64,000 bases of DNA, from contig NW_025064885.1 of assembly GCF_019112545.1 (NCBI RefSeq), positions 892,073-956,072 of the forward strand, in the 5' to 3' direction. Each line of letters opens with the position of its first letter. Position 1 is the stretch's first letter. The stretch comes from Guyanagaster necrorhizus (lineage: Eukaryota; Basidiomycota; Agaricomycetes; Agaricales; Physalacriaceae). A program made the position numbers and the translations under genes. The notes under the pieces were generated by a model, which saw only the letters and a list, made by a program, of their open reading frames with translations, was not told where the DNA came from and did no database searches. Positions 46,378-57,706 of this stretch are shown here, in pieces.

Positions 46378-49300
46378 ATGATGCCGTCCCAGCATAGTCG
46401 ATCCCACAAACGGCGGCGAGGAAACACGCAAGACGAAGAGGCCACTCTTTTACTTCCAAGACCGGATGAGCCACAGCCAGAACCCTATCCGCGGTCTCAT
46501 CATCACCATTCTTCCCACCACTCCGACAACTACACTTCTTCTTCAGCATCGTCGAGCAGAACATATTACGACATGAAAAGGGAATCGTCTTCGTCTCGAA
46601 AATTAGATGCTGATCCATGGCTACCGGTGACCGAGGAGCGATACAGCTACGCATCTTCGAGTGATGGGTACCGTCGTGGGGCCATAGATGACTACGAATT
46701 GATTAGCTCCAGAGATACTGGCAATTGGGCGCCTCGCACAGGCAATGATACGCCTCGTTATTCTTCAATACCTCGCGAGCAGTGGGAGCAACGGTATGAT
46801 GACTTTATTGATACGTCATGGAAGACGCACTCGTCTGGGTATGAAGAGCGGAGCACTTCTTACGAGCCATGGTCACAGGAGGATAGCCGACGTGGTCGTT
46901 CCAATCGTCGTCAAGACAGGGCGCAGCGGATTCAGGCGACGGAACGTGTCGTTGATGATCCCGGACGGTGGCAGAGGGACCGTAGACGAGAAAAAAGTGG
47001 CCAAGCATGGGAACCTGATTCTGGGTGGGGCTCACGGCCTCGTGGAAGTGGTGGGTCAAACTGGGAGGACCACTCAAAACAGAGCTATCCTGCGTTGGAT
47101 GGCCATAGCGAGGATCGCAAATGGGAACCAGCGCCGAGCTGGAAATCGTCTCATGACGATGAAAGCTCGCGGGCTCAGAACGGCAGTAGTCGCAATGGCG
47201 CCTCACACTCGTCGCATAAAAACGCTAAGAGCAGTGGCAAGAAGAGCCATAACCATACCAAATCCAAGCGTAGTGCAGAGAAGCACAATGTAGATGACAG
47301 CGACTTTAACAAGTTCGTTCGTTACCCCACTGTTTTTTTCCCTGCCAGTCTTATGTTTTTCTTGCTTTTTTAGCTGGACCAAGCGGAGCAAACATCACTC
47401 GACGGACAAGCCTACCCGTCACAATCGATCTTACTCCTCAGACTCGCTGCGCTCACACTATTCGTCTCGTGGCGATCGAAGTCGTTCTCGTTCAATGTCA
47501 CCGCCACCGAAACGCTTGCGACAAGATTCTATCCCTCTCAAACGAAGTCGCACTCCAAGCGAGCGTCGTGCAGAAAAAGATCATTTCGAATCTCCACCCT
47601 CCCCTCGTCGTGGCACTCGCAAACAGAAACGACGAAGAAGCTTGTCATCTGTATCAAGTCGGAGCTCTGATAGGAGCGTCAGCCGAAGCCCTGCAGAGCA
47701 TCCACGCGCAGTGCATCGTCTTCCAACTGCTTCCGCCCATGCGTCTCTTTTACAATCAGACTCGTCCAAGAAAGGCCATAACAAACGTGACTCAAGACGA
47801 AATGGAACTCGTGCTCACAATGGTTCCAAGGTACAACTATCTCCCCCTTCCCTTTTTTCTTTCTGACGCTTTCAATTCAGCATCATGGATATGAAAGCGC
47901 TGACGATATGCCCCCCCCAAGCTCACTTCCAAGTTTTCCGCCCTCATCTCTGCCGCAACGATCTATAAGCAATAGTACTGACCGACCAACACTATCACTT
48001 TTTGTCGAGCCGCCCATCATCGATCCTCCATCTGCTATTCCTAGATTTATTCCTGCCAAGGGCGCGGGCTTTAAACCCATAGGACAAAAGAGTTCTTCAC
48101 TGAAGAGATTCTTTCCCAGAGATGACGAAGACATGGATGTCAGTCCCGATGTCCTTGCTGCGCCGCGTTCACAAGAACTGTCTCATGATAAGCAGTCTTC
48201 TGCCCTAAGAGTTACGAGCCAGGACACCTCCATACACACACCTCAAGGGGGAGGTGTCAGTCCTACGGAAGAACCCGACCGCCGCCGCAGTCGAAGTCAG
48301 CCTTCGAGACCGTCAGACCCACGGTCTCCACCAGCGCAGCCCTCGCGGCAATCTGTTGATCCCCGGATTAGGCGAGAAGACCTACACACTGCCGACCTTG
48401 AGCTCGTTAGCAAGCCACAAACACCTCCGGTCGATGAAGACCAATTTGGCGTCGATACAGACAAACCATTATTAGCAGGATCTTCTCGCGACGGATCATA
48501 TACCATCGTCAGTCAAGTTGGCGAGGGTACGTTTGGTAAGGTCTACAAGGCCCAAAATATACAAACAGGTGTGCATGTTGCTTTGAAGCGAATTCGCATG
48601 GAGTCGGAGAAGGATGGATTTCCTGTTACAGCGATGCGGGAAATCAAGTTGCTGCAATCTTTACGACATGCCAACGTTGTTCGACTTTATGAGATTCTTG
48701 TCTCTAGCGGTGAGTAACAGCCTTCGTTTCACATGTTTTACTATATTCAACAATCTGTCTTTCAGGCGCGGTGTACATGGTGTTCGAATATATGGATCAC
48801 GATCTAACGGGCATTTTATCACAATCACAGTTTTCATTTTCTGATGCTCATCTCAAGTCGCTTTGCCACCAGATGCTAGCTGGATTATCCTATCTCCATC
48901 ATAAGGGGGTGATCCACCGTGACATCAAAGGGTCCAATATCCTCATTAACAATCGCGGTGAATTGAAGTTGGGTGATTTTGGATTGGCGCGATTTTATCA
49001 AAAACGACGACGGACGGATTACACCAATCGCGTGATAACGCTTTGGTACCGTCCGCCAGAGCTTTTGTTTGGCGCGACGGTGTATGGTCCCGAGGTCGAT
49101 ATGTGGAGTGCTGGGTAACTTCTGATTGACTCATGGCCTCGTCACGACTACTTACAATTTTTACAGATGCATTATGCTAGAGCTTTTCACAAAAAAGCCT
49201 GTGTTCCAAGGGAATGACGAAATACATCAGTTGGATGTTATCTATCGCATTCTTGGTACCCCTACACAAGACAGATGGCCAGACATAATAAACCTGCCAT

Positions 49301-49673
49301 GGTACGAACTTGTCAAGCCCAAGGACCCTGTTGCCAACCGCTTTCGTGAATTGTTCCAGAAGTAAGCGTTGAATTTCCCGTCATACATGATGTATGCTGA
49401 TGGCTTACAGGTGGATGTCTCCCGCTGCGCTTGATCTTGCCGAGCAGCTCCTAGCTTATGACCCGTCCAAGCGTGCCTCTGCAGTTCAGGCAATGGAAGC
49501 GCCTTACTTCGAATCTGAGCAACCCGAAGCAGAGCGACCTCTCGGGTATGCCAGATATGATGTCTGCGTGATACTTTTAACTGACTTTGTCTGCTAGTCT
49601 CGCTAACCTTGAAGGAGAATGGCATGAGCTGGAGACGAAACGTGAACGAGCCAAAAAGCGAAAAAAAGAATGA
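46378..49673 (+). CDS. CTK1: CTK1/CDK12-type cyclin-dependent kinase with RS-rich N-terminus
   Basis: Kinase that phosphorylates the RNA polymerase II C-terminal domain during elongation. Seven exons (introns 47313-47373, 47831-47880, 48710-48765, 49115-49166, 49362-49410, 49546-49597), 991 aa. The first about 690 residues are disordered, rich in Ser, Arg, His and Asp, with RS dipeptides as in CDK12/13. The kinase domain then starts: GEGTFGKVY loop, VALKRIRM lysine, [11 protein letters not shown] (the PITAIRE position of this subfamily), [19 protein letters not shown]-loop with [26 protein letters not shown]. It ends with a short basic tail ([10 protein letters not shown]). The partner would be a cyclin K/CTK2-type cyclin, not in this window. 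Confidence 0.94.
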
Positions 49674-49939
49674 ATACATTGATTTATGTATATCATGGAG
49701 GATTTTATATCATTGCAGCATTAAATTCATGACACGCAGGAATAACGAGGGATTGACCGGTCCGGCAAGTGAATGACACAGTTGGATAGCGAGTGAACAG
49801 CACGTTGAACGACCTTTGTTTCCAGCAGAAAGCGATGCCGATAGGTAGATAGATATACACTCAAAAAGAAGGATGCTGCCAGTGATAGGTGAACATGGCT
49901 ATATGTACACTTTTGTACATGGACGTAAGAACTAGACTT

Positions 49940-51477
49940 TCAGGCCACTTGAATCCTGACAAGGCCTTTGTCTGTCAAGTGTTGCACAATGGACTCAACC
50001 TACAATAAGACAGTTAGACGAGCTGGATACGGAACGCTGTCACTTACGTTTGCTGCCGTGAGACGTATCTGCGTGTCCCATCGTTTCGTAAAAGGGGCGC
50101 CAGTGTCCTCCGCTTCCTCCACATCTCCGAGACCCCCTGCTTTCCCTTGGGCATCATCCTCCTCACGGTTGCCCTCGAACCAAATGAGTTTATCGACCTG
50201 GTCAATAGATCCACGTAGCCGTCCCTGTTCTATCATCTTTCGAGCCATATTCTCGGCGGCCCCGGGTGTAAGATCAAGTAATGCACCCAAACCTCGGAAA
50301 GTAATATTATTGTATACTTTTGAACTTGCCAGTACATTGTGCTCCATCACAGCGCGATCTAAAACTGTCGACGGGCCAGTACGGCTATTTGTCGTCGTGT
50401 CATCAGCATTGTCGTGACTTGAAGAAGCTAGACGGTCGTTTGATGATATGGCAATTTTGGCAAGTTGGTGCGGTTTCAGAGTACCCTCAAATTCTTTGAC
50501 TTCGGTAGGGCGAAGGATGTGATCGAGGAACATTTTGGACAGGATGTTATATGTAGGTAGATCGGAGGTACGCTCATCGCGATACAGTGATGCCAAAACT
50601 CGAGAGCGGTTGGGGCCTGCAGGCGCAAGTACAGCACACGTCACTGCTGCCACTCTTGAATGAAGTGAGGCACGGTCAAGGGCACGAATCATAAGAACTT
50701 ACAGCATCTGTCGTCTTTCGTCCTCGTCAATCTCTCCCACATAACTCAATTCATGATAACGGCTGGCAGCTTCCAAAAACTTGCGGCCGTAATCGCTGAT
50801 TCTTGCTTGGCACAACTTGAACTGAAGAAGGGTTTCCTTATCGTTTGTCGAGTGCACGACTAATTGCGCCCGATTGAAGTATGTTTCCGCCTGCACTGAA
50901 TCTTCTTCTTCAAGCAGAAGGCGCACGATGCGAACGTATCCACGAAGCCTATCGCTGTCTGTGAATGATCTTGAAGAAATAAGGCAATGTTCAGTGACTT
51001 GAACTATCTAAAAAGGGGCATACAGACCTTTGGCCACTCTCGTTGTATACACTCATCAAAACGTGCGCCGCAGAACTCCATTCTTCTTCTTCCTCTAGAA
51101 GATCAGCTAGTTGAAAACGAAGTGCAATGACCTTTGTAGCGATGAGGCACTGTACTCGAGCAATGGTCTCGCGAACTTACTTGCTCTTCGTAACTCACAA
51201 TCTTAGGCAAAACAACTGCTAGGGTGTCCTCAACAGCGTTCTTCCGCAGGTCATGGTTTCTGATACTGTCATGAGTCAAGGCTTTGACTACATCAGTCAA
51301 GATTTGCCGGCCAATAAGCAGATTGTCTTGATTGACCACAAATTCCACGAAAGTATGTAAATCTGTGGTGAATGAAAGCTGATTCTGCGAGGAAAGGATC
51401 CCTTGTAGTAAAGAACTGAGAGCAGGGGCCTTGTCTTTTTGTGCTAGGGAAGCGATGGCGGCCAATTTGTCTTCCAT
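49940..51477 (-). CDS. CSN4: COP9 signalosome subunit 4
   Basis: PCI-domain subunit of the complex that removes NEDD8 from cullins. Start MEDKLAAIASLA at 51477. Five or so exons on the minus strand: 51477-51182 ending IVSYEEQ; a short exon ALRFQLADLLEEEEEW; 50970-50700 with YVRIVRLLLEEEDSVQAETYF and YHELSYVGEIDEDERRQML; 50650-50048 with the PCI part (LASLYRDERTSDLPTYNIL, MEHNVLASSKVYNNITF, GLGALLDLTPGAAENMARKMI, DQVDKLIWF); and a last exon ESIVQHLTDKGLVRIQVA stopping at 49940. Order of blocks matches CSN4 of animals and filamentous fungi. An Asp/Asn-rich insert around 50430 is not typical. Confidence 0.92.
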
Positions 51478-51876
51478 GATGTCGATTGGGGAAGGAAGGC
51501 AGTGGCGGGAAGCTTGGCGGGAATGTGGCGCGTCTAACACGTGATCATTTTGAAGATCACTGATCGGTGTCAGCAGAAAACTCCCACGCTAGTAGGCGGC
51601 GACTACTCCCAGCAACCACCCCCCTCCTGTCCGGACAGCAAGGCTGTGCTCTTCTGTTCTCTTCTGTTCGTTCTCTTTCTTTCTGACTGGTTCACCCTCC
51701 CTTTTCTTACCGCTTAGAGTTGACTTCACGGGCGGCAGTTAGGTCCTGAAATATACATCTTGTGGGTTCTGCTTTCTATTATTCTGATCATATCACGACC
51801 ATTTTCCATTTGCAGCAGATCCAATTAACTATCTTTTGGTCCTCCACTCTACGAGTGATTCTTCTACATTCTAACA
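51478..51876. promoter_or_regulatory. Divergent promoter, CSN4 / repeat gene
   Basis: 399 bp between two divergent start codons. The half near the repeat gene is strongly pyrimidine-rich (51645-51710, with a CTTCTGTTCT direct repeat at about 51652-51671), as often seen at fungal transcription starts. No TATA box recognised. Confidence 0.55.
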
Positions 51877-54800
51877 ATGTCGCGCCTCACGGCTTCGTCT
51901 TTTCACCAACAACCTGCATCTTTCGAATTTCCCGCTAGGGCACCACTCAGCTCTCCGGTGACGAGCTCAGACCCCATTGTGCCGTCTCTCATGCCATCAA
52001 CTATCTCTGTCGCTGGCATGCAGAATATTCATAACATAGACTCTGACAGTCCCATACTGGGCCTAGAGACGCCAGGCGCAAGGAATCGCAGGGTGTCATC
52101 CTTGGCATACCATAGTTCTGGGATCCGAGAATCTCGGGAGCGAATTCCTCAACGAAACTTCAAGTCTTTCGTTGTTGTCATTCCCCCGCCTTCGTTATTG
52201 CAGGAGCATGGCCAGCTTGGACACACCTTGTCACTAGGGCCACGACATAGGTTGTCCCAGGGTCTGCTAATGCCACTCTTCCCAACGGTATGCTTCTGAT
52301 ATCTACCTCAAGATATCTTCTGATACGATGCAGCTCTATGGCCAACTAACAGCCATTGCCCGGGAATTTAACTTCCCTAGTACTACCGGTTTATGCGTCT
52401 ACCTCCATTATAGCTCAGATGATATCACACTGACGCCCAGAGTTTCCGATGAAACTTGGGGTCTACTTTGGAATCATCTCTTGGATGGGACGCCACCCAG
52501 TCAGAAGCTACCCATCGGTGGAAAAATCGAATTCGACATTGACCTTCGCCAGGCTCGGTGGTACAGCGCATGGTTATTTCCTTCTCAGAGAGAACCTGTT
52601 GATATTCCCATATCCTCGGTTCCTTCTACAGCCGCAGCCCATCTTCGCCACGAGAGTAGGACAACATCTGTTGAGGACAGGCATCCCGACAGCCCATCTC
52701 CCCGTCAACCGACCACCCTTATGCCTCGTCATGTCCCAAGAAACTTGTCTCTAGTTGACAGGCTGGATACAATGACCATTCGTTCCATTGCGAAACCTCG
52801 CAGCCTTTTGACTCCTCCGGCAAATAAGGCTTCTACTTCTCAGATGCTGTCTCCAATTCATCAGGTCGAAGAACCGAAGTCGGCAAACGAGAACCTTGAG
52901 ACCCGGGTTAAGTCTTGGCGAGCCAGTGCTTCCCTTGAGCCAACACCTCTTGCAGCCAAAGGGCAGACAAGCTTAGAACCCGCAAACATGCCTAACAATT
53001 TGACTCTCGATGATGGTTTGATGCCCACCAGGGAAGAGGAGCTAAAATTAGAAGATTTTTCGTGGTCCGTATCATCGCAAGGGCCAGGGGATTATGAACC
53101 CGGATCCCCATTGTCCTGTCCACGCCTTCCGTCCATTCATATTGCTAATCGGATGGAAGGATCTGTTTGTCTAACACCTACTGATTGCACATCTTTTGGC
53201 CCTTCAGACTACACACTCTCCCCTCTTTCAACGGCCAGTCTCCTGCTTCCATCTCCTGACATTGCTCTGAGGATGTTGGAAGAAGTACCGTTGACGCCAT
53301 CTACGGCAACTAGCTGGGGCCCTCCTTCTGTCTATCCTCCGTCGCCTACGAGTGACTTCCATGCACCTTCATTAGACATTGGGGAGCGTCATTCTTTCAG
53401 CAGGCCTGTCACTCCTTCAACTGCTACAAGTTGGGGTCCTGTTTCATGGCCTCCATCGCCCATGTCACCCGTTCGTCCGCTCTCTATTCACATAGCTGAT
53501 CGCAATGGGGATGTCAGCCGGCCAGACACACCTTCCACGGCAACTTCGTGGGACGCATCTTTATCTTTCCCCCCTAGCCCCCCTACCCCGTCGTATGTTG
53601 CAACTACGGATGTGGGACGTCGTTCTCTGGATAGTTCTGAAGAGGAGGCACGTCTGGATGGTGGCCGTGATGTGCCAGAGGCATCGATGAATGGCCCTTG
53701 GAGACATGTGTGGCCCTATACATGCACAGAACTGCTTGCAGCAGCAAATGCGCCTTGGAGGCACGTCTGGCCTTACAACTCAGTATCTATCGAGACTAGC
53801 GCACCTTGGAAATATGTCTGGCCGTACAATAATCCTGTGGCCTCAGATGACCGGACGTCAACTGAGGCGCCTTGGAGGCATGTCTGGCCTTATAACGCAC
53901 GGTCGGATGGACCTTGGAAACATGTTTGGCCGTATAATAAACATGTCGAGGAACATGCTGTAACCAGACGCCTTGCCACCTCGGTCGAATTTAAGTGTTT
54001 TCTGTATCCGAACTTGGTCATTTGTAAAATCTTCCCGTATTGTACGGTTGCAGATTTTAACTTTTCTCTTCGACAGATCCAGCAGTGTACCCCAAGATTG
54101 CATCGTACACCGAGGTGGAGAAGGCGATTGCCAGTGATTCAGTGGTAATATCCATGAGCCCTCCGGCTGTGTACCCCATTTTTGATTTATGTGAGTCTAG
54201 ACAACATCCAAATGTCTAAGCAGTGATTAAAATCCAATTAGATCCAGCGGTCTATCCACATAATTTGAGCAAAATATACCACGATGTAACAGTGGTAGAG
54301 CGCTCTGTTGTCAATCATGTCAAGCCTGACACTGGTGTGTATTATCCGGTGTTCAATCTATGTATGTGTATCTATATTGCGGTCGAGACTTTACGCTACA
54401 GCCGTGTTACAGATCCCCCAATTTATCATCACAGCACGCCATATTCCCCAACGATCCACGTACACAGTCATGAAAGGCTCGGAATCGAATTTCAGGCGGA
54501 AACGACCATTGCTTTGTTTTCGAAGGGCAGACACACAGGCCTCGAAATACGTAAGGTTTCGTCGCCTTGTCCCATCTTCACGGAAGCTAAAGCGTATAAC
54601 AGATCCTTTGATCAGCGTCGAAGATCAACAAGAAGATGAAAGCAGAGCAATGCTTTCAGTAAGATGTGCCTCGACATACCCTGTGTTCAATTTATGTTCG
54701 TGTCACAGCGAGACCACTGTCATAGGGACTCATGCTCTCCCAGATCCCGCGCTATACCCATTCTTCGAAATTTACCCATCTATGCATGAGGGGTCGATAT

Positions 54801-56343
54801 CAGACAAGCCGACTATATCAGGGTCCTCTGCACCTCATGCAATAACTGAGCCTGGTCAGTATCTGTAATCGCGCACGTCTGACATACATTCTCAAATCAA
54901 GCACAGACACTGTAGCGCAAAGTGAGGAGCAACCAATCTCTGTTTTGCTGGAACCCTCTTATCCAGTGTTTAGTTTATGTATGTCTTCCTTGTCATGTCT
55001 TGCTCAAATATTCTCAGGTGTTGTAGACCCGCCCATTTATCCGAACTTTGTCCTATATCCTACGTTGCCAGAGGACATAGCAGATCTTCACAACGTGTAC
55101 TATTCCAGTCCTGAGGTTGTTTATCCGACTTTCTGGCTTTGTTAGTCCCTGTCGCATGGTTGTCGCATTGCCTTTCTGATGTCTGTGTGAGTAGATCCGG
55201 CAGTGTATCCTCGTTTCGATCTATATCCGAAAATACAAGTAACCAAAGAAGTGAACGATTATCAAGTTGAGGTCGCATCAATAGTCGAATACCCTCATTT
55301 TAACCTTTGTAAGAAGCATGTTGTTATTTATGACCTCCCATTCAAATATCTCTTGTAGACCCTGCCGTGTACCCTTATTTTGATCTCTACCCTGCCGTTG
55401 GACCGATTTTGGAAGAGGTGGAACCTCGAGGCAACGGCGCGGTGAAATCAGGACAGAGTTCTCCGTCCTTTGAAATCTGTTAGTTCCAGTTTCAGTTTTC
55501 GGAAATTGTGTCAGGAGTTTGAACGTTCCGTCCAGATCCAGCTGTCTACCCTCATTTTGATCTTTATCCATCGTTCAAACTGAGCATCCGTCCTCTGCCT
55601 AATTTCAGTGGTCTTATTACACAAGAGCCAAAAACGATGCAGCGTCCTGTCAGGAGTTCAAAAACACATCATCAGTTGCATGAGGAAGTCTTTGCCACTA
55701 GACCGTGTTCGAGAAAAGACGGGATCACTGACAGGTCGACCCAATCTAGTGCCAATAGAAGTCTGGATTATCGTGCATCTCTCCGTCTGCGTTCTGCTGT
55801 GCAAGTTGGGCCTCCACCAACTCCACCGCCAATTAGAGGTCTTCCTGTTCGTCCACTTCCAGTTCCCGAATCTGATCCCCACTTTCTCTCGAAGGGGCCT
55901 CTTTCTGTCAATCGAGCGCTTCAGTCTCGGCCTGACATTCATATTTCATACGACAACTCCCTGGCGGAGACATCTACTCATAGACGAAGTGTATCCGACA
56001 TCTCTAGCTCAGCTTCAGTGCCACGAGAAGCACCTCATCTTCCATCGGTGGGAGAAGACCATACTGTGTATTTAAACAGGTCGAGCTCCGCGATGCTACC
56101 CACAAAGCAAAAGTCAGACTACGACAATGTAGTCCATCCATTGTCGTCCCGCCCTGTAACAAAAAAGCGAGATAGCCTAGTTCTTCAGCGAGTAAGGGCA
56201 CTAAACTCTGGTGAGTGTCTACACAGTGTTCTACATGCAACAGTAACTGAAGCTATTTTACAATTGTAGCTGAAGAGTGTGGGTCTTTGGGCCCTGGTAG
56301 GATCTTTTCGGTACCCAGAGTTAATCGCCATGGATTCGCATGA
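51877..56343 (+). CDS. Large repeat protein with YP modules in symmetric exons, function unknown
   Basis: Thirteen exons, 1281 aa in my model; the frame closes. Residues 1-137: Ser/Pro-rich. From 138: a conserved-looking block (LYGQLTAIAREFNFPSTTGL, GGKIEFDIDLRQARWYSAWL) that I believe occurs widely in filamentous fungi but cannot name. Then Ser/Pro-rich sequence with three or four TPSTATSWGP-type units, then five PW[RK][HY]VWPY units (53698-53940). Then nine small exons (54077-55478) of 72-138 nt plus the start of the tenth (55536), each starting with the second half of a split codon and usually reading Y-P-A-V-Y-P-x-F-D-L-Y-P and ending Y-P-x-F-[DN]-L. The C-terminal exon has PPTPPPIRGLP and basic Ser-rich sequence. 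No signal peptide or membrane segment. Introns are 48-57 nt. Confidence 0.85.
53698..53940 (+). repeat. PWRHVWPYN coding repeat array
   Basis: Five units within exon 2 of the repeat gene: PWRHVWPYT, PWRHVWPYN, PWKYVWPYN, PWRHVWPYN, PWKHVWPYN, separated by 7-17 variable residues. The motif is nearly invariant while spacers are not. Confidence 0.9.
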
Positions 56344-56445
56344 TACATACTTACATATTGTCTCTGGGATCTCTCTATTGATATAGCGGTGTTTTACAAA
56401 TATATAATGGATAATGGGAGTATACATTGCTTGAATGCTATCGAC

Positions 56446-57466
56446 TCAGTCTTCCTCAGAATGCTCTGCGCGATCGTCCTCGGGCAGCATGTCGAAGCCT
56501 AAGACATGACCAGACCCTGGCATAATTTGTTTTGACGGTGATGGCTCAGGCGATTTGCTTGGTTCTGACCCTCTGGCAGCAGCAGCAGCGGCTAAACGAG
56601 CTTCCCGAAGTGCTTTCTCCCGTTGATCGGCATCTAACTTGGTTTTTCGGTCGTCCATAAATGCGAGTTTAACCTGGAGGGATGCTCCAGTCAGCTGAAA
56701 ATGATGGAGTTGGCAAATCAGACCTTATTGGCAGCGGCTGCAGCCACAGCCTTCTCCTCTTTCTTGGCCCGCGCTGCGCGCTGCTGCTTCTCTGTTTCGA
56801 GATCAAACGCTTCCTTGAGAATAGCCTGTAACTTTTATAAATATTCCGAACTTTACTGAAATAGAATAGTCGTACAGATCCAATTCGCAAACTATCCATG
56901 TGGCGAGGATTGAAGGTATAAAAAGGCTGGAAATTCTACCCGACATAAGGCTGAAAACTACGCTCTCAAACGTACGGCCTTGGCTTACCTTCACCTCAGG
57001 GCGAAATCCGAGCTAGGTGAACGAGTATGAGCCACACGTCGCACACTAGACTAGCAGTGGCTAACCTCAATAGCATATTCCAAAGCTCCTTTCGGGTCCA
57101 TGAGATTCCGCTTGATGATGCCATTTGTCGGCTTGAATTGCTGGAACTTAGGGTTTTCGGGTTCACGTAGAAGATTTTTGGAGATCGTCAAGAGCGTCTG
57201 AGATGATAAGAACATGTAAAGGACAGTCCTGGCAGGCGAAACAGAGAACACTGATGTACTTCAATCGAGGCCATTGCTTGCTCTTTTGAATTAGGACGAA
57301 TAATTCCAGGATCGACTAACCGCCTGAACGTTTGTCGCCTTTCGTGTTCAGCAGCTAATTGGGCGGTTGAACGCTGGGAGGACTGCTGTTGAGCCCGCCT
57401 CTCTGCAGCCTCACGAAGAGCATTGGAAGAAACGGAAGATGATACTGATGTAGAGGAATCAGACAT
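56446..57466 (-). CDS. PUB-domain protein (p97/Cdc48 cofactor type)
   Basis: Minus strand, start MSDSSTSVSSS at 57466, several introns. An Ala/Gln/Arg-rich helical start (ALREAAERRAQQQ) is followed by a PUB (PUG) domain, the module that binds the C-terminus of the Cdc48/p97 ATPase: LVDPGIIRP, TLLTISKNLLREPENPKFQQF, NGIIKRNLMDPKGALEYAIE, LGFRPEVKNFQPFYTFN. Then a charged Ala/Lys/Glu helix (AARAKKEEKAVAAAAANKVKLAF), an Asp/Lys/Ala-rich stretch and an acidic end. No UBX, thioredoxin or glycanase domain is seen. Stop at 56446. Confidence 0.8.
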
Positions 57467-57706
57467 GGTGTACCGTCAAAATGTCTCTCAGAACGACAAG
57501 ATCCTTGAGTTGATCGACGTAAGCGGCAGAGACGGACGCTGCCCGGTCTCCCGGCCCGTAATCCTCTTTGTTGCTGCTGACATAAGAGTCACTGACTCTC
57601 AATGCAATTCCGAATTGTTTCAATTCTAGTGCGACGACAACAATTACTAAGTACTATTAGATATCAATTCAAGAGAAGGGCGTATATCAGGACTCCATTA
57701 TTGCAA

